64,000 bases of DNA from an uncultured Bacteroidales bacterium (lineage in GTDB: Bacteria; Bacteroidota; Bacteroidia; Bacteroidales; Bacteroidaceae), in assembly GCA_902789725.1 (NCBI GenBank), contig CADAPC010000001.1:62001-126000 (forward strand). The letters run 5' to 3'. This document shows, in pieces, positions 1 through 8,373 of this stretch; the first letter of the stretch is position 1; the number at the start of each line of letters is the position of its first letter. The position numbers were made by a program, and so were the translations under genes. Below the pieces are notes generated by a model that did not search any database, was not told the DNA's origin, and saw only the letters and a program-made list of their open reading frames with translations.

Positions 1-23
1 GTGGTTTGTGAACAACAAACCAC
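1..23. terminator. Hairpin at window edge, probable terminator
   Basis: A perfect 9-bp stem (GTGGTTTGT pairing with ACAAACCAC) closes a 5-nt loop. It lies just past the stop of the minus-strand PpiD-like gene, so it could end that transcript. The bases that would hold the U-tract are outside the window. Confidence 0.45.
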
Positions 24-62
24 CTCTATTATATAAATAATGTGTATATACCTGTTGTAATT

Positions 63-2213
63 TTAGAAGAACTTATAGCGGCGATCCTGTACGTTCGCCT
101 TTAAGTAGAGTGTGTTGATGATAGAGTTATATGCATTACGGAAATTGCTCATGGCCAGTGAAGACTGCTCTGTCTTGGCATCAAACTTTTCAGCTGTCTT
201 AGTTTTGTTGAGCACCTGGAAGAGATACACACCGTTGTTGCCCTTTACTGCACCGGAAAAAACACCTTTAGCTGTTTTGGCTGCAGCCGCGCTGATGATA
301 GGTTCAGATGCACCTGTTGCTGCAATGAATGTAGGAGCGGAGAAAGATACGTGTTTCACGGTGTCCACCACAACATTCTTCAATTTCTGCGCCTCGGCCA
401 TACTCTTCACGCTCTTGGCTGTTTCGAAGAGTTTCTCAATCTTTTTCTCTGTCTTAATCTCATTGGTCAAGTCCTCTTTCAGTTTCTCCACCGAACGATA
501 ACCTTCCTTGTTGATGCCTGTCAGGGCTACTAACAAAAGGTGGTCGTTGCTGCCACATTCGTAGAGTTGAGAGATGTTGCCCACCTTTGCTTCGTCAAAC
601 ACCCATTTCAGAGCTTCGCGAGTGGCGCGGATGTTAGCGATACCGTGAGCGGAAGCAGTCACGTCGTTGATGGGACGAACCGTATAGCCTTCCTTGGCTG
701 CATTTGCCTCAATTTGCTCCAAAGTTGTGTTGGCTGCCACAAACGAAGAGAACTTATTGTATTCCTTATTGTAGGTTTCATCAGAGAATTTCAGTTCTTT
801 CACCACCGAAGCCACATTGTACTTTGTTACGGGGTTGGCAGTCTTCATCACTTGCAGGATGACAGTAGCCCCATTCTCTAATGTCAACTTCTTCGATTCG
901 TTGACTGACATGCCATAAAGTGTGTTGATGAAGTTAGCGTTGTCTGCATCAATCTGCGCATTTTCAAATTGCGAAGTGGAAATCCAAGTTGAGTCGCCTG
1001 TTTGGTTATATTTCTTTGCGATGTCCTTGAACTTAGCTCCAGCACTCAGTGCTGTCATAATGCTGTCAGCCTTCTTGGCCACATCAGCCTCGTCCTTGCC
1101 AATCACACCAATTTGGCGGAAGAGTACAGAGTCAGGCATAGTGGTCTTGCCCAGCAGCTTATAAGTATAATATGTATTGGTCATGGGGTCGAAAGCTGCG
1201 GGCTTTACACTACCAACGACCATAGAGTCGAGCGTGGAAGAAATCATATTGGGGAACGCATTCTTTGTCTTATAAACATCAGAATAGGGGAGTACAGAAA
1301 GCATTTGGCGAACCACGTTCCCTGCGGCAGTGTTTGTGGCTGCAGCATTTAATTTTGTTGTGGCATCGGCCATTTCCGTAGCCGCAGCTGTTTTGTCAGC
1401 CTCGCTGGCAACCACCTGCACATCCACAATCTTGATGTCGCGGGTTTCAATCACTTGCTTATACTTTTCAATGTCCTCTTTGTACTTAGCTTGGATGTCC
1501 TCGTCACTTACTTTTACGTCCTCGTCCTTTATTGATGAAGCTGGAAGAGCGGCCAAGAGAAGGTCTGATTCGTCCGCACGGCTGTCGAAAGCCAATTTTG
1601 CCTCCACGGGGTTGGAGAGGAAACTTTGTGAGAGAAGCGTTTGATACTTCTGAGTGAGCAACTGGTCGCGAATTTGGCGCTGAGCGAACAAGTAGTACTT
1701 GTAAATCTTTTCGTACGTGTCAGGAATCTGAGTGCCAGCATCTTTCATCTTCTTGTACTCAGTCAAGAATCCGTTCAATGTGGCATAATCGTAACGACCT
1801 GTTTGCTGGTTCATGAAGATGGGCACCTGCAACATCGGGCTGAAACCACTTTTCACCATGTCCGACACCTCCTCATCGCTTACGGCAAGTCCCAATTCTT
1901 CGCACTCTTGACGGATGAGCTGCTGCTGCACGTAGGTCTGCCAAGCTTCATCCTTAATGCGGTTTAGTTCGTCTTCGCTGAAGGAACTCTTCTGCTGAAC
2001 AATCTCGTAATAAGTCTGCAGATCGTCTATCATCTTCTGATAGTCTTGGATTGAGACGGGCTTACCGTTCACTTCGCCAATCTGCTGACTTGATTGCTGA
2101 AAGAGGCTCTCAATGCCTCTGAATAAGTCGCCGGCAACGAAAAGGAACAATGCCACGGCGATGATAGTCACAAGGAGCACTCCCTTGCTTCTGATTTTTT
2201 GTAATGCTGCCAT
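63..2213 (-). CDS. PpiD-like periplasmic peptidyl-prolyl isomerase / foldase
   Basis: Product of 716 aa resembling the SurA/PpiD chaperone-isomerases that help envelope proteins fold after export. Residues about 11-29 form one hydrophobic segment after a basic start (KIRSKG), so the protein is anchored in the inner membrane with a periplasmic body. A SurA-N-type chaperone region follows (EVNGKPVSIQDYQ near residue 47), then a parvulin-like region about residues 345-460 (DSVLFRQIGVIG, with an AKKYNQTGDS stretch) and a second alpha/beta half. The length suits Bacteroidetes PpiD homologues, which are longer than E. coli PpiD. It is transcribed alone from a likely promoter at 2341-2349. The family is fairly certain; whether isomerase activity is kept cannot be judged from sequence, since many PpiD parvulin domains are inactive. 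Confidence 0.85.
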   Translation of the reverse strand: MAALQKIRSKGVLLVTIIAVALFLFVAGDLFRGIESLFQQSSQQIGEVNGKPVSIQDYQKMIDDLQTYYEIVQQKSSFSEDELNRIKDEAWQTYVQQQLIRQECEELGLAVSDEEVSDMVKSGFSPMLQVPIFMNQQTGRYDYATLNGFLTEYKKMKDAGTQIPDTYEKIYKYYLFAQRQIRDQLLTQKYQTLLSQSFLSNPVEAKLAFDSRADESDLLLAALPASSIKDEDVKVSDEDIQAKYKEDIEKYKQVIETRDIKIVDVQVVASEADKTAAATEMADATTKLNAAATNTAAGNVVRQMLSVLPYSDVYKTKNAFPNMISSTLDSMVVGSVKPAAFDPMTNTYYTYKLLGKTTMPDSVLFRQIGVIGKDEADVAKKADSIMTALSAGAKFKDIAKKYNQTGDSTWISTSQFENAQIDADNANFINTLYGMSVNESKKLTLENGATVILQVMKTANPVTKYNVASVVKELKFSDETYNKEYNKFSSFVAANTTLEQIEANAAKEGYTVRPINDVTASAHGIANIRATREALKWVFDEAKVGNISQLYECGSNDHLLLVALTGINKEGYRSVEKLKEDLTNEIKTEKKIEKLFETAKSVKSMAEAQKLKNVVVDTVKHVSFSAPTFIAATGASEPIISAAAAKTAKGVFSGAVKGNNGVYLFQVLNKTKTAEKFDAKTEQSSLAMSNFRNAYNSIINTLYLKANVQDRRYKFF

Positions 2214-2340
2214 TTTTTATTGATTTTTTATTGATTAAATACTTTTCCTTCGTGTGTCATCACGAGGTCAAACACTCATGTCCACACTATTTTCGTTCCG
2301 TGAAACAAACATACGCCTGTCCACGAAATCGCAAAATCAT

Positions 2341-2349
2341 GCAAAAGTA
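2341..2349 (-). promoter_or_regulatory. Likely -7 box for the PpiD-like gene
   Basis: Minus strand reads TACTTTTGC, matching the Bacteroidetes -7 consensus TAnnTTTGC, about 130 nt before the start codon. No clear -33 TTTG is seen. Confidence 0.5.
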
Positions 2350-2443
2350 CGAAAAAAAAATGATACGAGCATGCACTTCCCCAAGAAAAATTTGTTTTCC
2401 ACTCGTTTTTCCCCATCTTTTTCCCTCTGTTCGTCCTCCCGCT

Positions 2444-3031
2444 TTAGTTGTCCAGCATGAAATGATTTTTGTCTTCCTGCCAATGGAAAGTGTTGGTGAA
2501 CACTTGTTGCGGCAGGAGACGGTCGCTACCGTCGGTGTTGAGACGGAACATGTTGCGGCTGATGACAGTGAGTCGGTTTGAGTCAGGATGAAGGATGACT
2601 TGCCTGAAGTTGTCCGTTGGAGGCAGCGAGAAATAAGTGAGGGTAGGAAGGGGCTTCCACGCTGTGTCGTAGAATTTGATGGATGAGTCAGCAATGCTGT
2701 CGGCGGTGACGGTACTGATAACCATGATGATGGGGGTACCATTGCTCAGGGGGAGAAGTTTCATCTGCTTCTCAGACTGCTTGGAGAGAATGAGGTGGGC
2801 ATAATCGTCCGTCAGTTGCTCCATCCGGCTGACGGTACGCAACTGATTGCGGGTCTCCATGGGCTTGCCATTTTTCTGATTATCTACAATTTCTAACCGA
2901 TTATATTCAGAAAGTAAGGGACAGAGTTCTTGAGGCATTTTGAGAAAGAGTTCCTTGAGCGACTGGGCTTGCGTGGTGGTGCACATCAGGCTCAGAAAAC
3001 TAAGCAGGAGGATTGTTCTTGTTCTATTCAT
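2444..3031 (-). CDS. DUF3256 family secreted protein
   Basis: 195 aa from the ATG at 3031, chosen because it starts directly with a signal peptide (MNRTRTILLLSFLSL, cleavage after TTTQA); an upstream ATG at 3055 would add eight residues before it. The body matches my recollection of the Bacteroidales-only DUF3256 family (KELFLKMP, LPLLSEYNRL-like segment, LTDDY, MKLLPL). Function unknown. No lipobox is present, so it is probably periplasmic or secreted. It is the last gene of the tolC-macA-ABC operon, about 48 bp after the permease gene, which suggests co-transcription with the exporter. Family call is good; a link to export is only inferred from position. Confidence 0.75.
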   Translation of the reverse strand: MNRTRTILLLSFLSLMCTTTQAQSLKELFLKMPQELCPLLSEYNRLEIVDNQKNGKPMETRNQLRTVSRMEQLTDDYAHLILSKQSEKQMKLLPLSNGTPIIMVISTVTADSIADSSIKFYDTAWKPLPTLTYFSLPPTDNFRQVILHPDSNRLTVISRNMFRLNTDGSDRLLPQQVFTNTFHWQEDKNHFMLDN

Positions 3032-3079
3032 ATCAGATTCAATTTCTACTATCAACTATTAACCAATAACCAATCAACT

Positions 3080-4306
3080 CTATTCATGCCGTATAGCTTC
3101 AATGGGATCCATGTTGGCGGCTTTGCGTGCAGGGATGTAGCCAAAGATGACTCCAATGAATGTGCAGACAGCGAAGGACACGTAGATGGACCAGGCGGGG
3201 ATGGTGGATGGCATGCCCATGATGGGAATGACAAATTCGCTGACAAGGCTGCCCAGCAGCACTCCGAGTAGGCCGCCTGTGAGCGAAATGAGGATGGCCT
3301 CGATGAGGAATTGGAGGGAGATGACCATCCCTGTTGCTCCCACAGCCATGCGCAGACCAATTTCTTTCGTTCGCTCTGTCACCGACACAAGCATGATGTT
3401 CATGATGCCGATGCCCGCTACAAGCAGAGAGAAGGCTGCTGCCACCACAAGAATGATGGTGACGGTGTCCATGGTGGAGGACATGGTGTCCATCATTTCT
3501 GCTTGCGAGCGGATGGTGAAGTCATCTACCGCATCGTCTTTCAGTTTGTGGTTGCTGCGCAGCATCTGGGTCAGTTCCTCGATGGCAGCTTCTGAAAGTT
3601 CTTCAGTGAGTGCCGAGCAGAGAATAGAGTTGAAATAGGTTTGGGCTGCGATGCGCTTCATCACGCAGGTGTAGGGGGCAATGATGACATTGTCCTGGTC
3701 CATGCCCCAGGAGTTGTAGCCTTTGCCCTTCAGCACGCCCACGATGCGGAGCGGAATGGATTTGAAGCGGATGTTTTTGCCAATGGCTTCTGCTTCCTTG
3801 CCTTCGCCAAACAGTTCGGTGACGATGGTCTTGCCCACCACACACACCTTGCTGGCCTTGCGGATATCCTCTTCTGTGAAACAAGTGCCTTCTTCAATGT
3901 CCCATTGCTTGATGTCAAAATATTCTGCCGACTCGCCATATACGGTGCTGGAGGTGTTGTTGTTACCATAAATGACCTGACCGCCAGAAGTGACTTCGGG
4001 CGAGACGTTGCTGACAAACTTTTTCTCGTTGAGGATACGCTGATAGTCGGCCATTTTGAGTGTCTGCATGGCAGAGGGGTCTTGGCGTACGCCGCCACGC
4101 ATGTCAGCTCCTGGTCGGATGGTGAGCAGGTTCGTGCCCATAGTGGAGAGTTCTTTGCGGATGCTCTCTTTGGAACCTTGTCCTATCGACATCATGATGA
4201 TGACGGCTGCCACTCCAATGATGATGCCAAGCATGGAGAGGAAGGAGCGCATCTTATTGCTGGATATGGCCATGATGCTGACCTTGAAAAGATTGAGTAT
4301 GTTCAT
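3080..4306 (-). CDS. MacB-type ABC transporter permease
   Basis: 408 aa. The architecture is that of MacB/FtsX-like permeases: a first membrane helix (RSFLSMLGIIIGVAAVIIMM, residues about 20-40), a large periplasmic MacB_PCD domain (to about residue 275), then an FtsX domain with three membrane helices and the typical VTERTKEIGLRMAVGA motif, ending in ARKAANMDPIEAIRHE. The ATPase domain that is fused in E. coli MacB is the separate gene 6 bp upstream. Together with the adaptor and TolC genes upstream it should form a tripartite machine that moves substrates from the periplasm to outside; it works mechanically rather than as a classical channel. The substrate is unknown. Confidence 0.92.
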   Translation of the reverse strand: MNILNLFKVSIMAISSNKMRSFLSMLGIIIGVAAVIIMMSIGQGSKESIRKELSTMGTNLLTIRPGADMRGGVRQDPSAMQTLKMADYQRILNEKKFVSNVSPEVTSGGQVIYGNNNTSSTVYGESAEYFDIKQWDIEEGTCFTEEDIRKASKVCVVGKTIVTELFGEGKEAEAIGKNIRFKSIPLRIVGVLKGKGYNSWGMDQDNVIIAPYTCVMKRIAAQTYFNSILCSALTEELSEAAIEELTQMLRSNHKLKDDAVDDFTIRSQAEMMDTMSSTMDTVTIILVVAAAFSLLVAGIGIMNIMLVSVTERTKEIGLRMAVGATGMVISLQFLIEAILISLTGGLLGVLLGSLVSEFVIPIMGMPSTIPAWSIYVSFAVCTFIGVIFGYIPARKAANMDPIEAIRHE

Positions 4307-4312
4307 CTTGCT

Positions 4313-5077
4313 TTAATCGTCTTGAGGTTTAGGTAGAGCCGCTAATGCTTCGGCAGCTGACTTGATGTTCGTATTGATGGTGTCTTCACGAATTTTTCCG
4401 TCGCGCAGATTGATGTTGCGTGATGCATATTCTGCTATCTCTGGATTGTGGGTCACAAAGATAATGGTATGTCCCTCTTGATGCAGCTTCTGGAAAAGTA
4501 CCAACATTTCGAAAGAGGTGCGTGTGTCGAGATTGCCAGTTGCTTCATCGGCAAGAAGCACTGCCGGGTTGTTTACCAAAGCACGAGCAATGGCTACTCG
4601 TTGCATCTGTCCACCCGACATCTGGTTGCTCTTGTGGTCCAGGCGGTCGCCCAATCCTACCGATTGTAAAGCTTTGATGGCAGCTTCGCGCCGTTGTTTG
4701 GCATTGTATTTGTTGTTATACATCAGCGGGAGCTCCACATTCTCTACAGCAGTGGTTTTAGCCAATAGGTTGTAGTTCTGAAAAACAAAGCCTATTTTGC
4801 GGTTGCGGAGTTTTGCACGTTGGTTCTTTGTCATTTTACGCACAGGGGTTCCGTCCAGATAGTACTCTCCCGATGTGGGAGTGTCCAAACATCCTAACTG
4901 ATTCAGTAAGGTGGATTTTCCTGAACCCGATGTACCCTGAATGGTCACAAACTCGCCTTCATAGATTTTGAAACTTAAGCCACGCAGGGCTTTTACAGTT
5001 TCAGAACCTACCTGAAAATATCGTTTTACGTTGTCGAGTTCGATGACAACTTTACGTTTGTCTTTTTGCTCATCCAT
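4313..5077 (-). CDS. MacB/LolD-type ABC transporter ATP-binding protein
   Basis: 254 aa. Walker [10 protein letters not shown] at residues 48-56, Q-loop Gln100, signature MSGGQ at 153-157 followed by QRVAIARAL, Walker B VLLADE at 173-178, switch His210. The signature begins with Met rather than the usual Leu, a common variant. It should power the adjacent FtsX-type permease. It lies between the adaptor gene (9 bp upstream) and the permease gene (6 bp downstream), so translation is probably coupled. A roughly 35-residue hydrophilic C-terminal tail follows the ABC core. Confidence 0.94.
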   Translation of the reverse strand: MDEQKDKRKVVIELDNVKRYFQVGSETVKALRGLSFKIYEGEFVTIQGTSGSGKSTLLNQLGCLDTPTSGEYYLDGTPVRKMTKNQRAKLRNRKIGFVFQNYNLLAKTTAVENVELPLMYNNKYNAKQRREAAIKALQSVGLGDRLDHKSNQMSGGQMQRVAIARALVNNPAVLLADEATGNLDTRTSFEMLVLFQKLHQEGHTIIFVTHNPEIAEYASRNINLRDGKIREDTINTNIKSAAEALAALPKPQDD

Positions 5078-5086
5078 GTCTGTTGC

Positions 5087-6298
5087 CTATTTTGTGTTAC
5101 CGTTCCTGTTACCGCCATTGGCGTTTCTGTTACCGCCATTGGCGTTATTCCCATTGCGGTTGTTACGTGGGCGCGGCATGAAGGGGTTGGATGTGGCAGG
5201 TTCCTCGCTTTCTGTCTCACCACCTATGATTTCAAAGTCGGTGAGCACTTCTGTACCGGCGGACACTCCTGACAGAATTTCAGTAACCATACCGTTGGTC
5301 GTACCTGTTTCCACCTTGTGTGCCTTGAAGGTGTTTCCTTCCTTTGTCCACACCTTTGCGGAGCCTTCTACGTCCTCCACAGCTTCACCTTCTTGCAGCA
5401 AAGCCTCGTTGGGAGAGAAGCGAAGTGCGCGTGATGGAACTGCCAGCACATCGTTCTTTTCCAGCGTGTAGATGGTGACGTTGGCAGTGAGTCCAGGCTT
5501 TAGCTTCAGGTGGTCGTTGGGGGCAGAGATAACCACTTCATATGTGACCACATTGCTCTCAGTTGTGGCTTGCTGGCGCACTTGCGTTACTGCTCCCTCA
5601 AAAGTGTCTTCGGGGAAAGCATCAACGGTAAATGAAACGCGTTGTCCTTCTTTCACGCCGCCTATGTCAGCCTCATCAATATTAGCAATGACTCGCATGT
5701 CGGTGAGGTCTTGTGCAATGATGAAGAGGGTGGGGGTGGTCATGGCCGATGCCACCGTTTGTCCTTCTTCCACTTCTTTCGAAAGTACCACACCATCTAT
5801 AGGAGAGGTAATGGTGGCATAGCCAAGGTTGGTTTGTGCTTTCTGCACGTTCTGCTGTTGCACCTTCACCTGCTGCACGGCCTGTTCATAGGAGAGTTTG
5901 GCATTCTCATAGTCATTGGCCGATACGAGTCCCTTTTCATAGAGGGTCTTGTAGCGATTGTAGTTGGCACTTTGATAATTGAGCGATGATTGGGCATTGG
6001 AGAGGTTGCTCTGGGCGGAAGCTAATTCTGAAAGCAGATTGGTTTTGTCGAGTTCGGCAATCACTTGTCCACGGTGCACTTCTGAATTGTAATCGACGTA
6101 AATTTTGTCGATGATGCCCGACACTTGGGTGCCCACTTCCACTTCTGTGACAGGCTCGATTGTTCCTGTGGCAGTGATGCTGGTGCTAATGTTCTGCTTT
6201 TCTACTGGGGCAGTGGAATAGTTCACTTTGGTGCTTTTGCTGCAGGCTGTGAAAGTGACAGCGATGACAAGTGCAGCGAATATGGAGTTTGTCTTCAT
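5087..6298 (-). CDS. MacA/HlyD-type periplasmic adaptor lipoprotein
   Basis: 403 aa. A signal peptide ends in a lipobox (TFTAC, lipid-modified Cys19), so it should be membrane-tethered. Lipoyl/barrel-sandwich halves (VEVGTQVSGIIDKIYVDYNSEVHRGQVIAELD and ATITSPIDGVVLSKEVEEGQTV-type segments) flank a long coiled hairpin, followed by beta-barrel and membrane-proximal domains. It should bridge the ABC permease to TolC. The end is unusual: an Asn/Gly/Arg tail of about 30 residues (NNRNGNN, NGGNRNA repeats) encoded partly by a 21-bp tandem duplication. The family call is firm; the tail's role is unknown. Confidence 0.92.
   Translation of the reverse strand: MKTNSIFAALVIAVTFTACSKSTKVNYSTAPVEKQNISTSITATGTIEPVTEVEVGTQVSGIIDKIYVDYNSEVHRGQVIAELDKTNLLSELASAQSNLSNAQSSLNYQSANYNRYKTLYEKGLVSANDYENAKLSYEQAVQQVKVQQQNVQKAQTNLGYATITSPIDGVVLSKEVEEGQTVASAMTTPTLFIIAQDLTDMRVIANIDEADIGGVKEGQRVSFTVDAFPEDTFEGAVTQVRQQATTESNVVTYEVVISAPNDHLKLKPGLTANVTIYTLEKNDVLAVPSRALRFSPNEALLQEGEAVEDVEGSAKVWTKEGNTFKAHKVETGTTNGMVTEILSGVSAGTEVLTDFEIIGGETESEEPATSNPFMPRPRNNRNGNNANGGNRNANGGNRNGNTK
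5106..5147. repeat. 21-bp tandem duplication inside the adaptor gene
   Basis: Two adjacent copies of a 21-bp unit (containing GTTACCGCCATTGGCG) encode the NGGNRNA repeat at the C-terminus of the adaptor. Being a multiple of three, a change in copy number would lengthen or shorten the tail without shifting the frame. Confidence 0.85.
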
Positions 6299-6359
6299 TT
6301 TTTCTGATAATATATAATAATGTGTAAAAAAAAAGGATGCTATATATGAGTATGGCGGC

Positions 6360-7700
6360 TTAGAATTTTAAGTCCTCTCCTGCATAGAAGTTGAGCAAGG
6401 TGCAGTTGAGTAATGCCGTGTATTTTGTTTGAAGCAATTGCTGTTCTGCTTGCAACAGGTTGTTCTTGCCTGTTGTCAGTTCCACAATATTCTTCAGGCC
6501 AAGATTGAACTGCTCGCTCACTAAGTCATAACTCTCTTGCATGCTCTTTACGTTTGCCTTTGCGTAGATGTATTGTTGGTGTGAAGTGGTGGCATTCAGC
6601 CAATAATTCTCGATGGTGGAGTAGAGTTGCTTTTGCTGCTCTTGCAGGTTCAATTCGTTGGTTTGTAAGGTATATTTGGCTTTGCGAATGTTGGTACGCG
6701 CCTGATGGTTGTCGAAAAGTGGCACAGAGACACTCAAACCGATTGAATTGCTGAGGTTGGTCTTCACTTGTTTGAAAAAATCTGTATCTTGACCGGACGA
6801 GTTGTTAGTGCCGATACTGGCATTCACCGAAACGGTAGGCATGTAGCCTGCCCGGGCTGAGGCAATGGCTATTTCAGACAGTTTGATGTTGAGTTTGCTC
6901 GACTGAATTTCTGGTCTATTTTCTAGGGCTGCATTATAGATAGACTGCTCGTCAGGGATGGCGGAGAGAATCTGCTGTTCATCCACATTGGGAATGGCCA
7001 CATCAAAAGGTTCGCTGTCATGAATCTCTAAGAGCTGTTTCAGTTGCAATTTATAGTTTGCCAGCTGTGACTGCGCCTGAATCAGTGCATATTGGTCTTG
7101 GCTCACTTGTGCATCCAACTGCACGAAATCTACTCGAGCTAAACTCCCCACATCCACCATAACTTTGGCGCGGTCGCGTTGCATTTCGCTGGCCTTGATA
7201 ATTTCCTGGCACACATGAACGGCTTCTGTTTCATAGAGAATCTGCACATACAGTTGGGCAATCTGCTCCTGAATGGTGTTGGCTTGCTGTTCCACTGCCA
7301 GCTCCGCCATCTGTTCGTTCACTTTGTTCTGCTTAATGATGTTTGTGTTACGATTCCCGTTCCAAACGGTCCAGTTCGCATTGATTCCATACGAACCGTT
7401 GTAGGATACCGTGTTTCGGTTGGTGGTCATCGAGCCATTGGTTAGGTTGATGGTCGTCTCAGCAAAAGGTCTCCACGATGCATTTTGGTTGGTGCTGAAG
7501 GATACTGATGGAAACAATGCTGATTGACTCTGCAATACATCCTCGTGGCTGGATGCTGCCGCTATCTTCTTTTGTTGCAGCTGGAGGTTGTTTGCAAGGG
7601 CATAGTCCAGACACTCTTGCAGTGTCCAAGCCTTTTGTCCCCACATCACATTGCTTGTCAACAACATAGCCAACGTGGTCAAAAAATGTTTTTTATTCAT
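6360..7700 (-). CDS. TolC-family outer-membrane efflux protein
   Basis: 446 aa with a signal peptide (MNKKHFLTTLAMLLTSNVMWG). WTLQECLDYALANN at the mature N-terminus is the hallmark of TolC-family proteins; two long helical OEP repeats follow, with alternating beta segments. It is the first gene of the exporter operon (tolC-like, adaptor, ATPase, permease, DUF3256), which runs minus-strand with gaps of 61, 9, 6 and about 48 bp. It should be the trimeric outer-membrane duct. No consensus -7 box is obvious between it and the RNase P RNA gene, so it could also receive read-through from rnpB. Confidence 0.93.
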   Translation of the reverse strand: MNKKHFLTTLAMLLTSNVMWGQKAWTLQECLDYALANNLQLQQKKIAAASSHEDVLQSQSALFPSVSFSTNQNASWRPFAETTINLTNGSMTTNRNTVSYNGSYGINANWTVWNGNRNTNIIKQNKVNEQMAELAVEQQANTIQEQIAQLYVQILYETEAVHVCQEIIKASEMQRDRAKVMVDVGSLARVDFVQLDAQVSQDQYALIQAQSQLANYKLQLKQLLEIHDSEPFDVAIPNVDEQQILSAIPDEQSIYNAALENRPEIQSSKLNIKLSEIAIASARAGYMPTVSVNASIGTNNSSGQDTDFFKQVKTNLSNSIGLSVSVPLFDNHQARTNIRKAKYTLQTNELNLQEQQKQLYSTIENYWLNATTSHQQYIYAKANVKSMQESYDLVSEQFNLGLKNIVELTTGKNNLLQAEQQLLQTKYTALLNCTLLNFYAGEDLKF

Positions 7701-7802
7701 TGTAGAATTATTAAATATCGAGATGTTAGACGAGTCCTCATATCAAAAGTTTAGTCAGCAGAATGCATGTTTTTGACATTCTTCATGATAGTCAAAAAAA
7801 AT

Positions 7803-8256
7803 GAAAGCAGCCAGGTTGTAAGCCGGGTTCTGTCGCAACTTTGAATGATAGAAACAATATATTATCTATTTTGCCAGAGTTGCGTGTCTGTCATTTATCT
7901 ACTCCATGAGTCGCCTCATGGCTCAAGCGTTCCACCCTCCACCGATAAACTCGAAGTTACTTCGGGCGGGCTACCCTCAAACGGTGGTTTACATGAACTT
8001 GCAGCTCCCAAGGTGCACAGCCGACATGTCACCATGCCGCTGGTGGGCTCTTGCCCCACCTTCTCACCATTTCAGCCACAGCCATGTGCTCATTCCCGAA
8101 GAACGATGGCAAAGACCATGTCTGTTGTTGTTTTCTTCTGCACTTCTCAACCCTCGCGGATTGCTTCTACATTAGGAAGTGGGATGCCCTGCGCTGCCCG
8201 GACTTTCCTCTTTCAATTCTGATGAACTGCCAGCGACAGACCGCCTGACTGCTTTC
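7803..8256 (-). ncRNA. rnpB: RNase P RNA (M1 RNA)
   Basis: The catalytic RNA that trims tRNA 5' leaders. The minus strand contains the conserved GAGGAAAGTCCGGGC core shortly after the 5' end and ACAGAACCCGGCTTA near the 3' end. The ends are set by helix P1: GAAAGCAGTCAGG at the 5' end pairs with CCTGGCTGCTTTC at the 3' end (12 Watson-Crick pairs and one G-U), giving about 454 nt. A run of eight Ts follows the 3' end on the minus strand. A consensus -7 box sits 6 nt before the proposed 5' end. Confidence 0.95.
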
Positions 8257-8261
8257 AAGTG

Positions 8262-8270
8262 GCAAAGGTA
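8262..8270 (-). promoter_or_regulatory. -7 box of rnpB
   Basis: Minus strand TACCTTTGC is a perfect Bacteroidetes -7 element; the predicted start, about 6 nt downstream, coincides with the P1-defined 5' end of the RNA. A TTTG about 22 bp upstream could be the -33 box. Confidence 0.8.
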
Positions 8271-8287
8271 GGAAAAATGCAACAAAT

Positions 8288-8319
8288 AAAGGCAAACCAC
8301 TGAAAAATGATTTGCCTTT
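8288..8319. terminator. Hairpin between the GH43 gene and rnpB
   Basis: A 12-bp stem (AAAGGCAAACCA with TGATTTGCCTTT, one wobble) lies after the GH43 stop and directly upstream of the rnpB -7 box. T-rich DNA follows on the plus side; the U-tract is weaker in the minus direction. It probably ends the GH43 message while overlapping the rnpB -33 region. Confidence 0.55.
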
Positions 8320-8373
8320 TTAAGATTTTTTTTGTGAAAACGTGCGGTTTTGTCTTGTGTCAAATATTAAACG

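Noticed and set aside
7845..8363. Several short frames over the RNase P RNA gene
   Set aside because: The region is the structural RNA; conserved RNA motifs and the P1 helix explain it.
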